Below are positions 25,040-34,432 of a stretch of 64,000 nucleotides of DNA, piece by piece (the stretch's first letter is position 1; every line of letters begins with the position of its first letter). The stretch lies in NCBI RefSeq assembly GCF_008364685.1, contig NZ_VTTL01000009.1, positions 1-64,000 on the forward strand. Direction: 5' to 3'. A model generated the notes under the pieces. The model was not told the origin of the DNA. It saw only the letters and a list, made by a program, of their open reading frames with translations, and did not search any database. This stretch comes from Xanthobacter oligotrophicus (GTDB lineage: Bacteria; Pseudomonadota; Alphaproteobacteria; Rhizobiales; Xanthobacteraceae). The translations under genes and the position numbers were made by a program.

Positions 25040-26221
25040 TCAGTACCTGTAGGGTTCGAGCACGAGGTCGCGCGTGACCATGACCCGCACCGGGAATCCC
25101 GGGCGGATGGTCAGGGTCGGCGCGACGTTCAACTGCCGGCGGATGATCTCCTGGCCGGCATCGTTGATGGTGTCCTGCGCCCCACTCTGCAGCGCCTGGA
25201 TCAGTTCGTCTTCATCATCCATGGCGAGCTCGGCGCTGACGGAGAGCAGAGTCGAGAGGCCGATCGCCTTGGCGAGATCCCACCAGTGCATGTCGACGCC
25301 GTCTTCGAGGCCGGCATAGCCCTGAGCATCCGTACCGGGCTGGCGCTCCAGCACGATGGAGCGACCATTGGGGAAGATCAGCCGGTTCCAGACCAGCAGA
25401 ATGCGGCGCTGGCCGAAGCCGACGCCATTGTCGTACTGGCCGAGCAGGCGTGTGCCCTGCGGGATGATCAGGATCCGGCCCGTCGGGCTGTCATAGACAT
25501 TCTCGGTCACCTGCGCGGTGATCTGGCCGGGCAGGTCTGAGCGGATGCCGGTGATGAGCGCGGCGGGGATGACAGCGCCGGCCTGCAGCACGTAGGGCGA
25601 CGCCGGCGCCATGACGCGATCGGTCGCGACGACGCGTCGATCGACAGCGGCATTGAGGAAGGCAAGCTGGCGATCCTGGGGTGAGGACGTGCCGCCCGTT
25701 CCTGCCGAGCCAGGGCCGTTGAAGCCGGAGGCACCCGTCACTGACGACGCCGGCGCGCGAGCCTGCGCAGCCTGGAAGAATACGCGACTGGTCCGCGCGG
25801 CTTCCTGTTCCGCAAGACGCCGCTGCTGCTCGGGATCGACCTGTGGCGCTGTCATTGTCGGCGGCACGACGGGCTGGCCGCGGTTCTGTGCATCAAGGAT
25901 CGGCCGGCCGAGATCGCCGGGTAGAGGCGGTCCAAGGATGGGGCCAGCGTAGTCCCGCGGCAGGCCGGAAAGGCCGTCGGCGGTGGAGCGGTTCTGGGTG
26001 GAGTAGAGCTCCTCGCCGCCGGTGCCCTTGTCGCGACCCTGCAGCGCATAGATCAGGGCGCCGCCTATGCCGAGGCTGACAACCAGCCCGGCGCCGGCGA
26101 GGACCTTGCGCGAGAGACGCGTGACGCGCGGCGGCTCGGGACGCAGCCGCATCGCCGCGGCGTGATCGGTGGTCGGAGCGCCGAGATCGGCCTCGAGGTC
26201 ATGATTGTCGGGGTTGCTCAC
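25040..26221 (-). CDS. trbI: TrbI, VirB10-like conjugation channel protein
   Basis: A 393-residue inner-membrane-anchored core protein. A membrane helix (VLAGAGLVVSLGIGGALIYAL) lies at residues 41-61, a Pro/Gln-rich periplasmic linker follows, and the conserved C-terminal beta-barrel part contains YVLQAGAVIPAALITGI, IIPQGTRLLGQYDN and PGFPVRVMVTRDLVL. With TrbG and TrbF it forms the envelope-spanning core of the mating channel. Its start overlaps the trbG stop as ATGA. Confidence 0.95.
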   Translation of the reverse strand: MSNPDNHDLEADLGAPTTDHAAAMRLRPEPPRVTRLSRKVLAGAGLVVSLGIGGALIYALQGRDKGTGGEELYSTQNRSTADGLSGLPRDYAGPILGPPLPGDLGRPILDAQNRGQPVVPPTMTAPQVDPEQQRRLAEQEAARTSRVFFQAAQARAPASSVTGASGFNGPGSAGTGGTSSPQDRQLAFLNAAVDRRVVATDRVMAPASPYVLQAGAVIPAALITGIRSDLPGQITAQVTENVYDSPTGRILIIPQGTRLLGQYDNGVGFGQRRILLVWNRLIFPNGRSIVLERQPGTDAQGYAGLEDGVDMHWWDLAKAIGLSTLLSVSAELAMDDEDELIQALQSGAQDTINDAGQEIIRRQLNVAPTLTIRPGFPVRVMVTRDLVLEPYRY

Positions 26222-27201
26222 GATGCCGGCCTCCCGTCCGTACGCTCGATCCGCACTTTCTGCGGACGCTCGCCGCCGCCGAGGCGGAGCTCGGCTGCGC
26301 CGAACAGGCGGTCCACGATCAGGATGTTCTGGTAGATGCGGCTGTTGACGATCTGGGCCTCACCGTCGGCTCCGATGACGAAGAGCGGCGGCATCTCGCC
26401 CTGAATGACGCCGCGCGGGAACTCGACATAAACCTTACGCCCATCGTCATAGACGGCCATTGGCCGCCAGGGCGGCGTGTCTCCGGAGAGGGAGTAGCGG
26501 TAGTTGCGAGCCGTGAAATTGGGGATGACCGGCGTTGCCGGAACACTGGGGCGCTGCGCTCCCGGAACCTGCGGATAGGCCCAGGCAACAGCCGGCATAT
26601 AGGGCTTCTCGCCGGCACGCAGCTCGATCATGTAGCTGCGCCGATCGGTGGTGATGACGAGGTTGGTGGAGATGTCCGCCCGCGTCGGCTTCACCAGCAC
26701 ATGCACGCGCCGGCTCACCCCCTCGCCGCTCTCGGTGTCGCCGATGATCCAGCGCGCGGTATCGCCTGCCGCAATCGGCCCGCTACCGGTCAGGCTCTCG
26801 CCCGGCTCCAGTGCGATGTTGGTGATCTGGCCGGGCGCGGCATAGACCTGATAGAGCGCGCCCTCGCTCCAGGGATAGATCTGGATGGCGTTGTAATAGC
26901 CCTCGCGGCGCGGCTCGACCCGCGCGGCGGCATTGGCATTCTCCACACGGGCGACGGGCGTTTTGGCGTCCGTGCCGCCCTTGGCCGGCGTCCAGGCGGG
27001 CGGCGTGTGGAGCGGACGAGGCCGCTCATCGGTGACGACCGCTGGCACCGCAGGCAGGGCCGGCACGTCACTATCATAGCTGATCTGCGGCGGCTTCGGT
27101 GCCGATGCGCAACCGCCCAGCATCGTCGCCGAGAGCAGGAGAGCCGCAAAGGCGGATCGGCGCAGAGCCTGAGATGCGGGTTTACGGAAAGACGTTTTCA
27201 C
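26218..27201 (-). CDS. trbG: TrbG, VirB9-like conjugation channel protein
   Basis: A 327-residue lipoprotein-type exported protein: the leader has a hydrophobic run ending LLSATMLGGCAS, a lipobox with Cys near residue 30. The family parts are IYPWSEGALYQVYAAPGQIT, the domain of beta strands, and C-terminal NYRYSLSGDTPPWRPMAVYDDGRKVYVEFP. It binds the TrbI C-terminal domain at the outer membrane. Start and stop overlap the trbF and trbI genes by 4 bp. Confidence 0.95.
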   Translation of the reverse strand: MKTSFRKPASQALRRSAFAALLLSATMLGGCASAPKPPQISYDSDVPALPAVPAVVTDERPRPLHTPPAWTPAKGGTDAKTPVARVENANAAARVEPRREGYYNAIQIYPWSEGALYQVYAAPGQITNIALEPGESLTGSGPIAAGDTARWIIGDTESGEGVSRRVHVLVKPTRADISTNLVITTDRRSYMIELRAGEKPYMPAVAWAYPQVPGAQRPSVPATPVIPNFTARNYRYSLSGDTPPWRPMAVYDDGRKVYVEFPRGVIQGEMPPLFVIGADGEAQIVNSRIYQNILIVDRLFGAAELRLGGGERPQKVRIERTDGRPAS

Positions 27202-27887
27202 TGGCTCATCTCCCGCGACCAGCTGATGGCGTTGACATAGATGCCGAGCGGATTGGAGCGCAGGCGCTCGGCATCGCGCGGCGGCTGGATCACCAGGGTC
27301 AGGATCGCGCTCCAGCGCTCGGTGGTGGCGAGCTGGCCGTTTTCATAGCGCCGCTCGACCCAGGCGAGGCGGAAGGAATCCGGCGAGGCCCGGATGACGC
27401 TGGAGACCTCGACGGCGATCTGCTGCTTGCCCACCCGGGTGAAGGGATCATTGGCGCGGGCGTAGTCGTTGAGCGCGGCGGCGCCGCGATCGGTGGTGAA
27501 CTCATAGGCCCTGAGCCAGTTCTGCCGCACGATCACCGGATCCGCTGGCAGGCTGCGCACCTGCTCGATGAAGCGGGCGAGATGCCAGGCGATCTGTGGA
27601 TCGGTTGGGCGATAGTCGCCGGTGGCGGGTCCAACGGCCTGCGTCTGGCCGAGACGATCGACCTCGACCACCCAAGGCACGACGGTACCTCGCGTCGATT
27701 GCCAGATCAGCGCTGAGGCAAAGCCGGCTGAGAGAAGCAGACTACCAAAGGCCATCAGCCGCCAGTTCTTGGCCTGCACACGGGCCGAGCCGATGCGCTC
27801 ATCCCAGACCTGGGCCGCTTTCTGATAGGGCGTGACCGGCTCAGGCGAGGTGCCGTAATGGGTCGCGGGTCGCTTGAAGAGGCTCAT
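27198..27887 (-). CDS. trbF: TrbF, VirB8-like conjugation protein
   Basis: A 229-residue protein with one membrane helix at residues 46-63 (MAFGSLLLSAGFASALIW) after a cytoplasmic N-terminus with the typical ATHYGTSPEPVTPYQKAAQVWDER. The periplasmic NTF2-like domain includes DPQIAWHLARFIEQVRSLP and ends PLGIYVNAISWSREM. It nucleates assembly of the mating channel. Four-base overlaps tie it to trbL and trbG. Confidence 0.95.
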   Translation of the reverse strand: MSLFKRPATHYGTSPEPVTPYQKAAQVWDERIGSARVQAKNWRLMAFGSLLLSAGFASALIWQSTRGTVVPWVVEVDRLGQTQAVGPATGDYRPTDPQIAWHLARFIEQVRSLPADPVIVRQNWLRAYEFTTDRGAAALNDYARANDPFTRVGKQQIAVEVSSVIRASPDSFRLAWVERRYENGQLATTERWSAILTLVIQPPRDAERLRSNPLGIYVNAISWSREMSQ

Positions 27888-29113
27888 GAGCGGTCGCTCT
27901 CAGACAGGGAGACGGAAGAGCCGCCGGCATGGCTGTCACCGGAGCGCACAGCATGGGCGGCGGCGGAGACGCCGTGGCGAAGGGACTGGCTGCGCTTCAT
28001 GCGCTTGGCCCAGTCGGGCACGTCACCGGCCGCGGAAGCCGAGGCAGTGCCGTTGACGGCGTTCGCCAGCGGGGTCACGGCTGCGGAGCCCGCGGCACGT
28101 GCGACGCTCCCTAGTCCCGAGGCGACACCCGCCATGCCGGACTGTCCGGCCGCACCGATGCTGTAGGCTGTCGCTCCGCCCCGCGCCGCAGCCGCCGTCG
28201 CCGAGAGGGCGGCCCCGCCGCCCCGGACTGCGAGGCTGGCGGCACCGCCCGCTGCCATCAGGGCGCCACCGGCGGCGAGGCCCGTGCCAACAGCGGCCCC
28301 CGCGCTCAGCTGCGGGCCACCGGAGACAAGGCCGGCGGCAATGCCGGGACCGAAGATGCCGAGACCAAGCAGCGAAAGGGCAGCCAGCACGATGGCCATG
28401 GCGTCATCGACGGTCGGCGTCTGGCCACCGAAGCCCGCAGTGAACTGACCAAACAGGGTCGAGCCGATGCCGATAATGACCGCGAGCACCATGACCTTGA
28501 TGCCGGAGGAGACGACATTGCCGAGCACCCGCTCGGCCATGAAGGCGGTCTTGCCGAACAGGCCGAAGGGGATCAGCACGAAGCCGGCGAGCGTTGTCAG
28601 TTTGAACTCGATCAGGGTGACGAAGAGCTGGACGGCAAGGATGAAGAAGGAGAGCAGCACCAGCGCCCAGGCAAACAGCAGGCAGGCGATCTGGATGAAG
28701 TTCTCGAAGAAGGCGACCCAGCCCATCAAGTCAGAGATGGACTCAAGCAACGGCCGACCGGCGTCGAGCCCGGTCTGCGCCACCTTGCCCGGACGCATCA
28801 GGTCGCTCACGGAAAATGCCGTGCCCGATCCCTTGAGCCCCAGACCGGCGAAGCTCTCGAATACGATGCGGGCGAGGTTGTTCCAATTGCCGATGATGTA
28901 GGCGAAGACGCCGACAAACAGCGTCTTCTTGATCAGCCGGGCGATGATGTCGTCGTCCGCACCCCACGACCAGAACAGCGCCGCCAGCGTCACGTCGATG
29001 ACGATGAGCGTGGTGGCGATGAAGGCGACCTCGCCGCCGAGCAGCCCGAAGCCGCTGTCGATATAGGAGGTGAAGACCCCGAGGAAAGTGTCGATGACGC
29101 CGGTGCCGCCCAT
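27884..29113 (-). CDS. trbL: TrbL, VirB6-like polytopic membrane protein
   Basis: A 409-residue protein with around six helices in the first two thirds (VAFIATTLIVIDVTLAALFW, FVGVFAYIIGNW, LLFAWALVLLSFFILAVQLF) and a soluble Gly/Ala-rich C-terminal tail of about 130 residues. It provides the inner-membrane route for DNA and substrates. The ATG at 29113 lies one base after the trbK stop; the ATG at 29128 is an alternative. The tail is low-complexity and variable in relatives. Confidence 0.92.
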   Translation of the reverse strand: MGGTGVIDTFLGVFTSYIDSGFGLLGGEVAFIATTLIVIDVTLAALFWSWGADDDIIARLIKKTLFVGVFAYIIGNWNNLARIVFESFAGLGLKGSGTAFSVSDLMRPGKVAQTGLDAGRPLLESISDLMGWVAFFENFIQIACLLFAWALVLLSFFILAVQLFVTLIEFKLTTLAGFVLIPFGLFGKTAFMAERVLGNVVSSGIKVMVLAVIIGIGSTLFGQFTAGFGGQTPTVDDAMAIVLAALSLLGLGIFGPGIAAGLVSGGPQLSAGAAVGTGLAAGGALMAAGGAASLAVRGGGAALSATAAAARGGATAYSIGAAGQSGMAGVASGLGSVARAAGSAAVTPLANAVNGTASASAAGDVPDWAKRMKRSQSLRHGVSAAAHAVRSGDSHAGGSSVSLSESDRS

Positions 29114-29114
29114 C

Positions 29115-29384
29115 TCAGCGGCCCTCATTCGACGCGGGACGCCCGAGGAACCGATCCCGCGTCTGCGCCCAGATCTTCAGGCAAGCGGAGTCCTGCGCGG
29201 CAGCTTCTCCGAGCTGCTGACATCGCCGCTGTTCATCGCGCAGCGGATCGCGCGCGACCTCGACGGTCCGAATGAGTGAAGGCTCCGGCGCCTTCTCCTC
29301 CCGGCTCATCTCCAGAACCGCCGCCGTACCGGCGATGGCCACGAAGATCACCGCGCCGAGCCGGGCCAGCATGGCTCCGTCCAT
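29115..29384 (-). CDS. trbK: TrbK-like entry-exclusion protein
   Basis: An 89-residue protein with one N-terminal membrane helix (LGAVIFVAIAGTAAVLEM) and a periplasmic part with two cysteines (QRRCQQLGEAAAQDSACLKIWAQ). This is the short alternative TrbK seen between trbJ and trbL in rhizobial elements. It should block redundant transfer between donor cells; the assignment rests on place, length and the C-x12-C pattern. Confidence 0.82.
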   Translation of the reverse strand: MDGAMLARLGAVIFVAIAGTAAVLEMSREEKAPEPSLIRTVEVARDPLRDEQRRCQQLGEAAAQDSACLKIWAQTRDRFLGRPASNEGR

Positions 29385-29396
29385 GTTCGCCTCCCC

Positions 29397-30149
29397 TCAG
29401 TTGCTGAACATGCGGGCATTGCCGGCCTGGTAGCCGGCGCCTGGTGTGAGGAAGCGCTGGCGCTGCTCGCGTCCCTGCTCGGCGGCGGTCGCGCGTTCCG
29501 CCTCGGACAGCGCCTCGGCGCGTCCATTGGCGGACATCACCGCGATCAGGTCGGAAAGCTGCTGCGACTGCAAAGCGAGCAATTGGTTGCCAGCCTGCGT
29601 GGCCTGAAGCGCACCCGTGGCACCCTGGCTTTGGCCGACGAGGGTCGCCATCTCAGCTCGATTGGCGTCGACATTGCCGACGACACCCGCCTGCACCCGC
29701 AGCGCATCCTGCAGCCCCCCGACCGTGGTCTGCCAGCGCGAGCGCGCACCGGCGACGAGATCGGCATCGGAGGCCGAGAGCGGGATGTTGCCGTAGCGCT
29801 GCTGGAAGGCCTGGTCGATCTGGCCGACATCGAAAGCGATGCTCTGTGCCTGTCCGAGCAACTGCTGGGTGCGCTGCACCGATTGCTGGATCTGCTGCAG
29901 CGAGGAATGCGGCAGGCTGGCGAGATTGCGCGCCTGGTTGATCAACATCTGCGCTTCGTTCTGCAGCGAGGTGATCTGGTTGTTGATCTGCTCCAGCGCC
30001 CGCGCCGCCGATATCATGTTCTCCGCGTAGTTCCACGGGTCATAGACCGTGAGAGCCTGCGCGGATGGGCACCCCAATGGTGACAGGCCGAGCGGAACGG
30101 ATAGCAGCGCGACGGCGACGGTGAGCGCACGCGGACGGGACAGCGTCAT
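29397..30149 (-). CDS. trbJ: TrbJ, VirB5-like pilus-tip protein
   Basis: A 250-residue exported protein. The signal peptide is VAVALLSVPLGLSPLGCPSAQA and the mature protein begins LTVYDPWNYAENMISAARALEQINNQ, the TrbJ signature. The rest is mainly helical and Gln-rich with a coiled-coil character. The start at 30149 overlaps the trbE stop by 4 bp. It is likely a minor pilin or adhesion component. Confidence 0.93.
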   Translation of the reverse strand: MTLSRPRALTVAVALLSVPLGLSPLGCPSAQALTVYDPWNYAENMISAARALEQINNQITSLQNEAQMLINQARNLASLPHSSLQQIQQSVQRTQQLLGQAQSIAFDVGQIDQAFQQRYGNIPLSASDADLVAGARSRWQTTVGGLQDALRVQAGVVGNVDANRAEMATLVGQSQGATGALQATQAGNQLLALQSQQLSDLIAVMSANGRAEALSEAERATAAEQGREQRQRFLTPGAGYQAGNARMFSN

Positions 30150-32584
30150 GGCTGCGTCTCCAGATTGGTGAGGTTGGGAATGAGGTCGGCGGCCCAGCCG
30201 AGGCCGCGATGACGCAGCCAGGCGTCCAGGAAGCCGTCGCGGCCGTCCGCGGTGAAGACCTTGTCGATGGCCTGCTGGTCGGTCTTGGAGGATGCCGCGC
30301 ACAGCGCCAGCGCGACCTCGCTGAGGCCGAGCTCGAACAGCCGGTTGCCGCGCCGCGACTGGCAGTAATAGTCCCGTTTCGGCATCGCCCGCGCGAGGAT
30401 CTCGATCTGCCGGTCGTTCAGGCCGAAGCGGCGATAGATGGCGGTGATCTGCGGCTCGATGGCCCGCTCATTGGGGAGCAAGAGCCTCGTGGGGCAGCTT
30501 TCAATGATCGCGGGCGCGATCGCCGAGCCGTCAATATCTGAGAGCGATTGCGTGGCGAAGATCACGCTGGCGTTCTTCTTGCGCAGCGTCTTCAGCCATT
30601 CCCGCAGCTGGCCGGCGAAGGCCTCATCGTCCAGCGCCAGCCAGCCTTCATCGATGATGAGGAGGGTCGGCGATCCATCGAGCCGGTCCTCGATCCGATG
30701 GAACAGATAGGCGAGCACCGCAGGCGCGGCCTCTGTCCCAATCAATCCCTCGGTCTCGAAGGCTTGGACCGTGGCCGAACCCAGATACTCGTTCTCGGCG
30801 TCGAGTAACCGGCCCCAAGCGCCGCCAAGGCAATAGGGACGCAGCGCCTGCTTCAGGTCGTTGGACTGCAGGAGGACACAGAGCCCGGTAAGCGTGCGCT
30901 CCTCGACCGGCGCAGAGGCGAGCGAGGTCAACGCCGTCCAGATGTGTTCCTTCACCTGCGGCGTGATGATAACGCCTTCGCGGGTGAGGATGGCATTGAG
31001 CCAGTCGGTGGCCCAAGCGCGCTCGGCAGCCTCATTGATGCGCGCAAGCGGCTGGAGTGCGACAGTCTCCGCGCTCCCCTCGCTAAGCCCGCCACCGAGA
31101 TCATGCCAGTCACCGCCCATGGCAAGCGCCGCGGCCCGGATCGAACCGCCGAAATCAAAGGCAAACACCTGCGCACCGGCGTAGCGCCGAAACTGCAGCG
31201 CCATCAGCGCCAGCAGCACGGATTTGCCGGCGCCGGTCGGGCCGACGACGAGGGTGTGGCCGACATCGCCGACATGAAGGCAGAACCGGAACGGGGTCGA
31301 GCCCTCCGTCTTGCCGAATAGCAGCGGCGGTGCATCAAAATGCGCGTCGGCACTCTCGCCGGCCCACACCGCCGAGAGCGGGATCATGTGGGCGAGATTG
31401 AGCGTGGAGATCGGCGGCTGACGGACATTGGCATAGACATGTCCGGGCAAAGATCCGAGCCAGGCGTCGACCGCATTGATGGTCTCGGTCATCACCGTGA
31501 AGTCGCGGCCCTGGATGACCTTCTCGACCCGCCGCAGTTTCTCGTCGGCGATGCGGGGATCGGCGTCCCACACCGTCACCGTCGCGGTGACATAGGCGAT
31601 GCCGCCGTGATCCGCGCCAAGTTCCTGCAGCGCGAGGTCGGCATCTTCAGCCTTGTTCGCGGCATCCGAGTCCACGAGGACGGAGGCCTCGTTGGTCATC
31701 ACCTCCTTCAGGATGGCGGCGATGGATTTGCGCTTGGCGAACCACTGGCGGCGGATCTTGGTGAGCAGCCGGACGGCGTCCGTCTTGTCGAGCAGGATGG
31801 CCCGGGTCGACCAGCGATAGGGAAAGGCCAGCCGGTTCAGCTCATCGAGCAGGCCGGGCGTCGTCACCGTGGGAAAGCCGGTGATGGTCAGTACCCGCAG
31901 AGACTGGTCGCCAAGGCGCGGCTCTAGCCCGCCGGTGAGCGGCTGGTCGGCCAGCAGGGCGTCGAGATAGATCGGCGTCTCCGGCACGCGGACACGGTGC
32001 CGATGCGTCGAGACGCAGCTGTGCAGATAGGTCAGCGTCTCGGCGTCATCGAGCCAGCGGCATTCCGGCATGAAGGCGTCGATGAGGTTGAGGAGCCGAT
32101 CAGTTCGGTCGGCGAAGCCGCGCAACGTCTCATGGGGATCAAGGCCTGCCTGGTCCCGCCCTTCATAGAGCCAGCCTTCGGTGCGGGCGGCATCCTCGGC
32201 CGGCGGCAGGAAGGTGAAGGTCAGGAAGTAGCTCGACTCGAAATGGCTTCCGGCTTCTTCAAAGTCGGCCCGCCGCTCGGCATCGACCAAAGCGGAGGCG
32301 GCATCGGGGAAGGTGCTCGCCGGATAGGTCGCGGCGGCATGGCGCTGCGCCTCCACGAATATCGCCCAACCCGAGCCGAGGCGGCGGAAGGCGTTATTTA
32401 GCCGCCCGGCGACCGCGACGAGCTCGGCGGGCACGGCGCTGTCGAGGTCCGGGCCGCGAAAACGCGCTGTCCGCTGGAACGAGCCGTCCTTGTTCAGCAC
32501 GATGCCGGGCGCGACCAGTGCCGCCCAGGGCAGGAAATCGGCGAGGCGGCGGTTACGGCTACGATACTCGGCGAGGTTCATCAT
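30146..32584 (-). CDS. trbE: TrbE, VirB4-like transfer ATPase
   Basis: An 812-residue ATPase. The N-terminus MMNLAEYRSRNRRLADFLPW fixes the start at 32584 (or the next ATG at 32581). Walker A is VVGPTGAGKSVLLALM near residue 450 and Walker B TLLIIDEGWLALDD near residue 645, followed by the conserved IFATQSLSDI. It powers pilus assembly and DNA transfer at the inner membrane. It lies 13 bp after trbD. Confidence 0.96.
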   Translation of the reverse strand: MMNLAEYRSRNRRLADFLPWAALVAPGIVLNKDGSFQRTARFRGPDLDSAVPAELVAVAGRLNNAFRRLGSGWAIFVEAQRHAAATYPASTFPDAASALVDAERRADFEEAGSHFESSYFLTFTFLPPAEDAARTEGWLYEGRDQAGLDPHETLRGFADRTDRLLNLIDAFMPECRWLDDAETLTYLHSCVSTHRHRVRVPETPIYLDALLADQPLTGGLEPRLGDQSLRVLTITGFPTVTTPGLLDELNRLAFPYRWSTRAILLDKTDAVRLLTKIRRQWFAKRKSIAAILKEVMTNEASVLVDSDAANKAEDADLALQELGADHGGIAYVTATVTVWDADPRIADEKLRRVEKVIQGRDFTVMTETINAVDAWLGSLPGHVYANVRQPPISTLNLAHMIPLSAVWAGESADAHFDAPPLLFGKTEGSTPFRFCLHVGDVGHTLVVGPTGAGKSVLLALMALQFRRYAGAQVFAFDFGGSIRAAALAMGGDWHDLGGGLSEGSAETVALQPLARINEAAERAWATDWLNAILTREGVIITPQVKEHIWTALTSLASAPVEERTLTGLCVLLQSNDLKQALRPYCLGGAWGRLLDAENEYLGSATVQAFETEGLIGTEAAPAVLAYLFHRIEDRLDGSPTLLIIDEGWLALDDEAFAGQLREWLKTLRKKNASVIFATQSLSDIDGSAIAPAIIESCPTRLLLPNERAIEPQITAIYRRFGLNDRQIEILARAMPKRDYYCQSRRGNRLFELGLSEVALALCAASSKTDQQAIDKVFTADGRDGFLDAWLRHRGLGWAADLIPNLTNLETQP

Positions 32585-32597
32585 CTCGGCACCCCGC

Positions 32598-32867
32598 TCA
32601 GACGGAGAGGTGCGCCGGGATGCGCAGATGCCGGCGCACCACCTCGACGAAAAGCGGATCGCGCTTTGCCGCCCACATCGCCGCGACATGGCCGATCATT
32701 CCGATGGCGAGGCCGACCAGCCACAGGCGGAGGCCGAGACCCACGGCCCCGGCGAGCGTGCCATTGACGATGGCGATGGCGCGTGGCGCGCCGCCGAGCA
32801 GGATCGGCTCGGTCAGCGCCCGGTGGACCGGAACGCTGAAGCCGGGAACCTCAACCGTCTCGGCCAT
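32598..32867 (-). CDS. trbD: TrbD, VirB3-like protein
   Basis: An 89-residue protein with the family opening VPGFSVPVHRALTEPILLGGAPR and two close membrane helices (AIAIVNGTLAGAVGLGLRLW, VGLAIGMIGHVAAMWAAK). It ends DPLFVEVVRRHLRIPAHL. Its ATG overlaps the trbC stop as ATGA. It works with TrbE at the inner membrane in pilus assembly. Confidence 0.93.
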   Translation of the reverse strand: MAETVEVPGFSVPVHRALTEPILLGGAPRAIAIVNGTLAGAVGLGLRLWLVGLAIGMIGHVAAMWAAKRDPLFVEVVRRHLRIPAHLSV

Positions 32868-33199
32868 CAGACGAGCGCTCCGCCGCCGAAGGAAAAGAAC
32901 GACAGGAAGAAGCTCGAGGCAGCGAAGGCGATCGACAGGCCGAACACGATCTGGATCAGCCGGCGGAAGCCACCCGACGTGTCGCCGAAGGCCAACGCCA
33001 GCCCGGTCGAGATGATGACGATGACGGCGATGATCTTGGCGACGGGGCCTTCGATCGATTGGAGGATGGATTGCAGCGGCGCCTCCCACGGCATGGAGGA
33101 GCCAGAGGCATGAGCGCTGGCCGTGGCCATCAGACTGATGCAGGCGACAGACACGGCCAGTCGGGCCGTGCTGCCGGCGCGATGGAGCGATCGGATCAT
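32867..33199 (-). CDS. trbC: TrbC, prepilin (VirB2-like)
   Basis: A 110-residue prepilin. A long leader ([20 protein letters not shown] then MATASAHASGSSMPW) precedes a mature part with two hydrophobic helices (VAKIIAVIVIISTGLALAFG, RRLIQIVFGLSIAFAASSFF). The pilin may be cyclised by the TraF peptidase encoded at 61508, as in IncP plasmids. Starts within the trbB stop (ATGA). Confidence 0.92.
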   Translation of the reverse strand: MIRSLHRAGSTARLAVSVACISLMATASAHASGSSMPWEAPLQSILQSIEGPVAKIIAVIVIISTGLALAFGDTSGGFRRLIQIVFGLSIAFAASSFFLSFFSFGGGALV

Positions 33200-34167
33200 G
33201 TGGGATCTCCGGTAAGGACAGGGGTGACGCGGTAGTCGCCATCGGGACCGAGGGCCTCGACATGAGCGAGTTCTGTGAGCCGGCGTGCGGAGCCGCGCCC
33301 CGAGAGCACGGCCACGAGATTGATGGTCTCGGCGATCAGCGCGCGCGGGACGGTGACGACGGCTTCCTGGATGAGTTGCTCCATCCGGCGCAGCGCGCCG
33401 AGCGCGCTGCCGGCATGGATGGTGCCGATGCCGCCGGGATGGCCGGTGCCCCACGCCTTCAACAGGTCTAACGCTTCCGCGCCCCGCACCTCGCCGATGG
33501 GGATGCGGTCGGGACGCAGGCGCAGGGCGGAACGAACAAGATCGGAGAGCGAGGCGATGCCGTCTTTGGTGCGCAGGGCGACAAGGTTCGGAGCCGCGCA
33601 TTGCAGCTCGCGCGTATCCTCAATGAGAACAACGCGATCGGAGGTTTTTGCGACCTCGGCGAGCAGCGCGTTGGTCAGCGTCGTCTTGCCTGTCGAGGTG
33701 CCGCCCGCGACGAGAATGTTGGCGCGAGAGGCAACACCTTGGCGCAGCGCGTCGGCCTGTCCGGCGGACATGATCCCGGCCCGGACATAGCCCTCGAGCG
33801 TGAACACCGCGACGGCGGGCTTGCGGATGGCGAAAGTCGGGGCCGCCACGACCGGCGGCAGCAGGCCCTCGAACCGTTCTCCCGTCTCGGGCAGCTCAGC
33901 CGAAACGCGCGGTGCTCCCGCATGCACCTCGGCGCCGACATGGTGTGCGACGAGCCGCACGATGCGCTCGCCGTCTGCAGGCAAAAGCCGCTCACTCGTG
34001 TCGGACAGTCCCTCCGAGAGACGGTCGATCCACAGCCGCCCATCCGGGTTCAGCATCACCTCGACGACGGACGGGTCTTCCAGGTGCCGGGCGATCGCCG
34101 GACCCAGCGCCGTGCGCAGCATCCGCGCGCCGCGGGCAAAACCCGGATGATGATGTGCTGCCGCCAT
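33196..34167 (-). CDS. trbB: TrbB, VirB11-like traffic ATPase
   Basis: A protein of about 323 residues. Walker A is [17 protein letters not shown] near residue 150, the Asp box [11 protein letters not shown] follows, and the His box [16 protein letters not shown] is complete. The ATG at 34167 has a G-rich ribosome site; an upstream ATG at 34203 lies inside the operator palindrome and is unlikely. It is the first gene of the trb operon and would normally stand right after copG, but here 19 kb of cargo separates them. Confidence 0.95.
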   Translation of the reverse strand: MAAAHHHPGFARGARMLRTALGPAIARHLEDPSVVEVMLNPDGRLWIDRLSEGLSDTSERLLPADGERIVRLVAHHVGAEVHAGAPRVSAELPETGERFEGLLPPVVAAPTFAIRKPAVAVFTLEGYVRAGIMSAGQADALRQGVASRANILVAGGTSTGKTTLTNALLAEVAKTSDRVVLIEDTRELQCAAPNLVALRTKDGIASLSDLVRSALRLRPDRIPIGEVRGAEALDLLKAWGTGHPGGIGTIHAGSALGALRRMEQLIQEAVVTVPRALIAETINLVAVLSGRGSARRLTELAHVEALGPDGDYRVTPVLTGDPT

Positions 34168-34199
34168 GCGACCCCCGACGTGCCGGGGTCCTGACGATC

Positions 34200-34248
34200 T
34201 CATCCCGGTCGGGGATGATTAAAAGAGCCCGATATTAGGCCGGTTCAA
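34200..34248 (-). promoter_or_regulatory. Candidate trb promoter and operator
   Basis: Reading leftward, TTGAAC (34243-34248) and TTTAAT (34218-34223) form a -35/-10 pair with a 19-bp spacer. Directly after the -10 lies a perfect palindrome, TCATCCC and GGGATGA with a 5-bp spacer (34200-34218). A second, CCCCG-N6-CGGGG, is at 34173-34188 next to the start codon. This suggests repressor control of trb from its own promoter now that copG is far away. The binding protein is unknown. Confidence 0.45.
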
Positions 34249-34432
34249 CAGGATTCGATCCGCGTCGCAGCGTGGCGTGCAATGACAGGCGAATGGCGGA
34301 ACTGTTGTGTGGGGATAGGAAGCGGCATAGTGAGCTTCTGGTTCACGGCTTGAAACAATGCTCCCTTGTGCCAACGCAGGAAATGGGGATGGGGCCGCTC
34401 GATCAGCCTGCGGGGCGCGATGGCGCGGCTCT

